This document shows positions 63,497-64,000 of a DNA stretch of 64,000 nt, piece after piece (positions within the stretch are counted from its first letter, which is position 1; each line of letters begins with the position of its first letter). The stretch covers positions 2,418,001-2,482,000 of the forward strand of contig NZ_CP128187.1 in the NCBI RefSeq assembly GCF_035207705.1, written 5' to 3'. The notes under the pieces are model-generated. The model searched no databases. It saw nothing but the letters and a program-made list of their open reading frames with translations, and was not told the origin of the DNA. Origin of the DNA: Maribacter sp. BPC-D8. GTDB taxonomy: Bacteria; Bacteroidota; Bacteroidia; Flavobacteriales; Flavobacteriaceae. The translations under genes and the position numbers were made by a program.

Positions 63497-64000
63497 TTAC
63501 GAGAACATATCTTTAACTTTTTCAAAAAATGACTTATCAGATTTCTCTGGTTTAGGCTCAAAATTGTCATTGCCCTGCATTTTTTCAAAGAATTCTTTCT
63601 GTTCTTTATTCAACTCTTTAGGTGTCCAAACGTTTACATGTACCAATATATCACCAGCACCATATCCATTTAAACTTGTAATACCTTTACCTCTAAGTCT
63701 CAATATTTTACCAGATTGTATACCTGCTTCTAGCTTAATACGAACTTTACCACCAACGGCATCGATTTCTTTTGAAGTTCCTAAAACAGCTTCAGAAATA
63801 CTTACGTAAAGATCATAATGTAAATTATCACCTTCTCTTTTAAGCGTGCTATGCTCTTGGGTTTCTATGGCAACTAATAAATCTCCCGGCACTCCGTTAC
63901 CCGGGGCATCATTACCTTTATTAGGCACTTTTAACTGCATACCTTCTTCTACACCTGCAGGTATATTAATAGACACCGTTTCTTCAGCAACTTTTAGTCC
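63497..64000 (-). CDS. dnaJ: Chaperone DnaJ, C-terminal part, 5' end outside window
   Basis: The frame is open to the right edge, giving 167 residues of the C-terminus. It covers the peptide-binding domains and dimerisation tail of DnaJ: V-S-I-N-I-P-A-G-V-E-E-G near the edge, L-V-A-I-E-T-Q-E-H, Y-V-S-I-S-E-A-V-L-G, V-R-I-K-L-E-A-G-I-Q-S-G, L-R-G-K-G-I and G-D-I-L-V-H-V. The J domain and Cys-rich zinc region lie outside the window. The tail K-S-F-F-E-K-V-K-D-M-F is typical for Bacteroidota DnaJ. Confidence 0.95.
   Translation of the reverse strand, partial: GLKVAEETVSINIPAGVEEGMQLKVPNKGNDAPGNGVPGDLLVAIETQEHSTLKREGDNLHYDLYVSISEAVLGTSKEIDAVGGKVRIKLEAGIQSGKILRLRGKGITSLNGYGAGDILVHVNVWTPKELNKEQKEFFEKMQGNDNFEPKPEKSDKSFFEKVKDMFS

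Overview
The window reads as a chromosomal segment of a marine-type member of the Flavobacteriaceae (Bacteroidota). The evidence is four proteins ending in the gliding-motility-type C-terminal domain used by the type IX secretion system (T9SS), many upstream boxes of the Bacteroidota -7 form TAnnTTTG, the absence of clear Shine-Dalgarno sequences, AT-rich base composition, and family-typical genes such as DUF3276, a CFBP-type cyclophilin-FKBP fusion, sucC without sucD, and a nusB-DUF1573-yajC block. The genus cannot be fixed from the sequence alone. I saw no rRNA, tRNA, CRISPR array, insertion sequence, prophage or integrase.

Region 1 (1-20.3 kb) is a cell-surface locus on the plus strand. 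It holds the 3' part of a giant SprB-repeat adhesin (at least 3173 residues), an IgGFc-binding-like/DUF11 secreted protein that lacks the usual sorting domain, an ABC exporter pair, two tandem paralogous secreted proteins, and a leucine-rich-repeat protein with six 70-residue repeats encoded by exact 210-bp tandem repeats. Region 2 (20.4-30.2 kb) is mostly housekeeping and stress genes: uvrB, a small heat-shock protein, a DUF2254 membrane protein, a TerB-like protein, DUF1456, sucC, a LON-domain protein and lysA. Region 3 (30.2-41.1 kb) has a periplasmic thioredoxin, an M1 aminopeptidase lipoprotein preceded by a large nested inverted repeat, guaB, a three-gene module (porin, flavinylated FMN-binding protein, four-helix membrane protein) that looks like an extracytosolic electron-transfer unit, HMG-CoA lyase, a LysE-type exporter, a Dabb protein and pyrD.

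Region 4 (41.1-53.5 kb) contains pepT, a YdeI-type gene split by a one-base deletion, yajC, DUF1573, nusB, an ABC exporter, DUF3276, a lipoprotein, a minus-strand operon (small conserved protein, csaA, BASS transporter, acyltransferase), redox and acetyltransferase genes, a DinB/YfiT-type protein, a 1-Cys peroxiredoxin and a cold-shock protein. Region 5 (53.5-64 kb) is mainly minus strand: the CFBP PPIase, an M28 peptidase overlapping ppk2, an NtrC-type response regulator without a DNA-binding domain, an outer-membrane protein, an MscS channel, a NatAB-like ABC exporter and the 3' end of dnaJ.

Several starts were moved downstream of the longest open frame, because the upstream TTG lies inside a promoter-like box (guaB, PPIase) or because a signal peptide or family N-terminus begins at an internal ATG. 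All functional calls come from recognising motifs by eye; no database search was possible.
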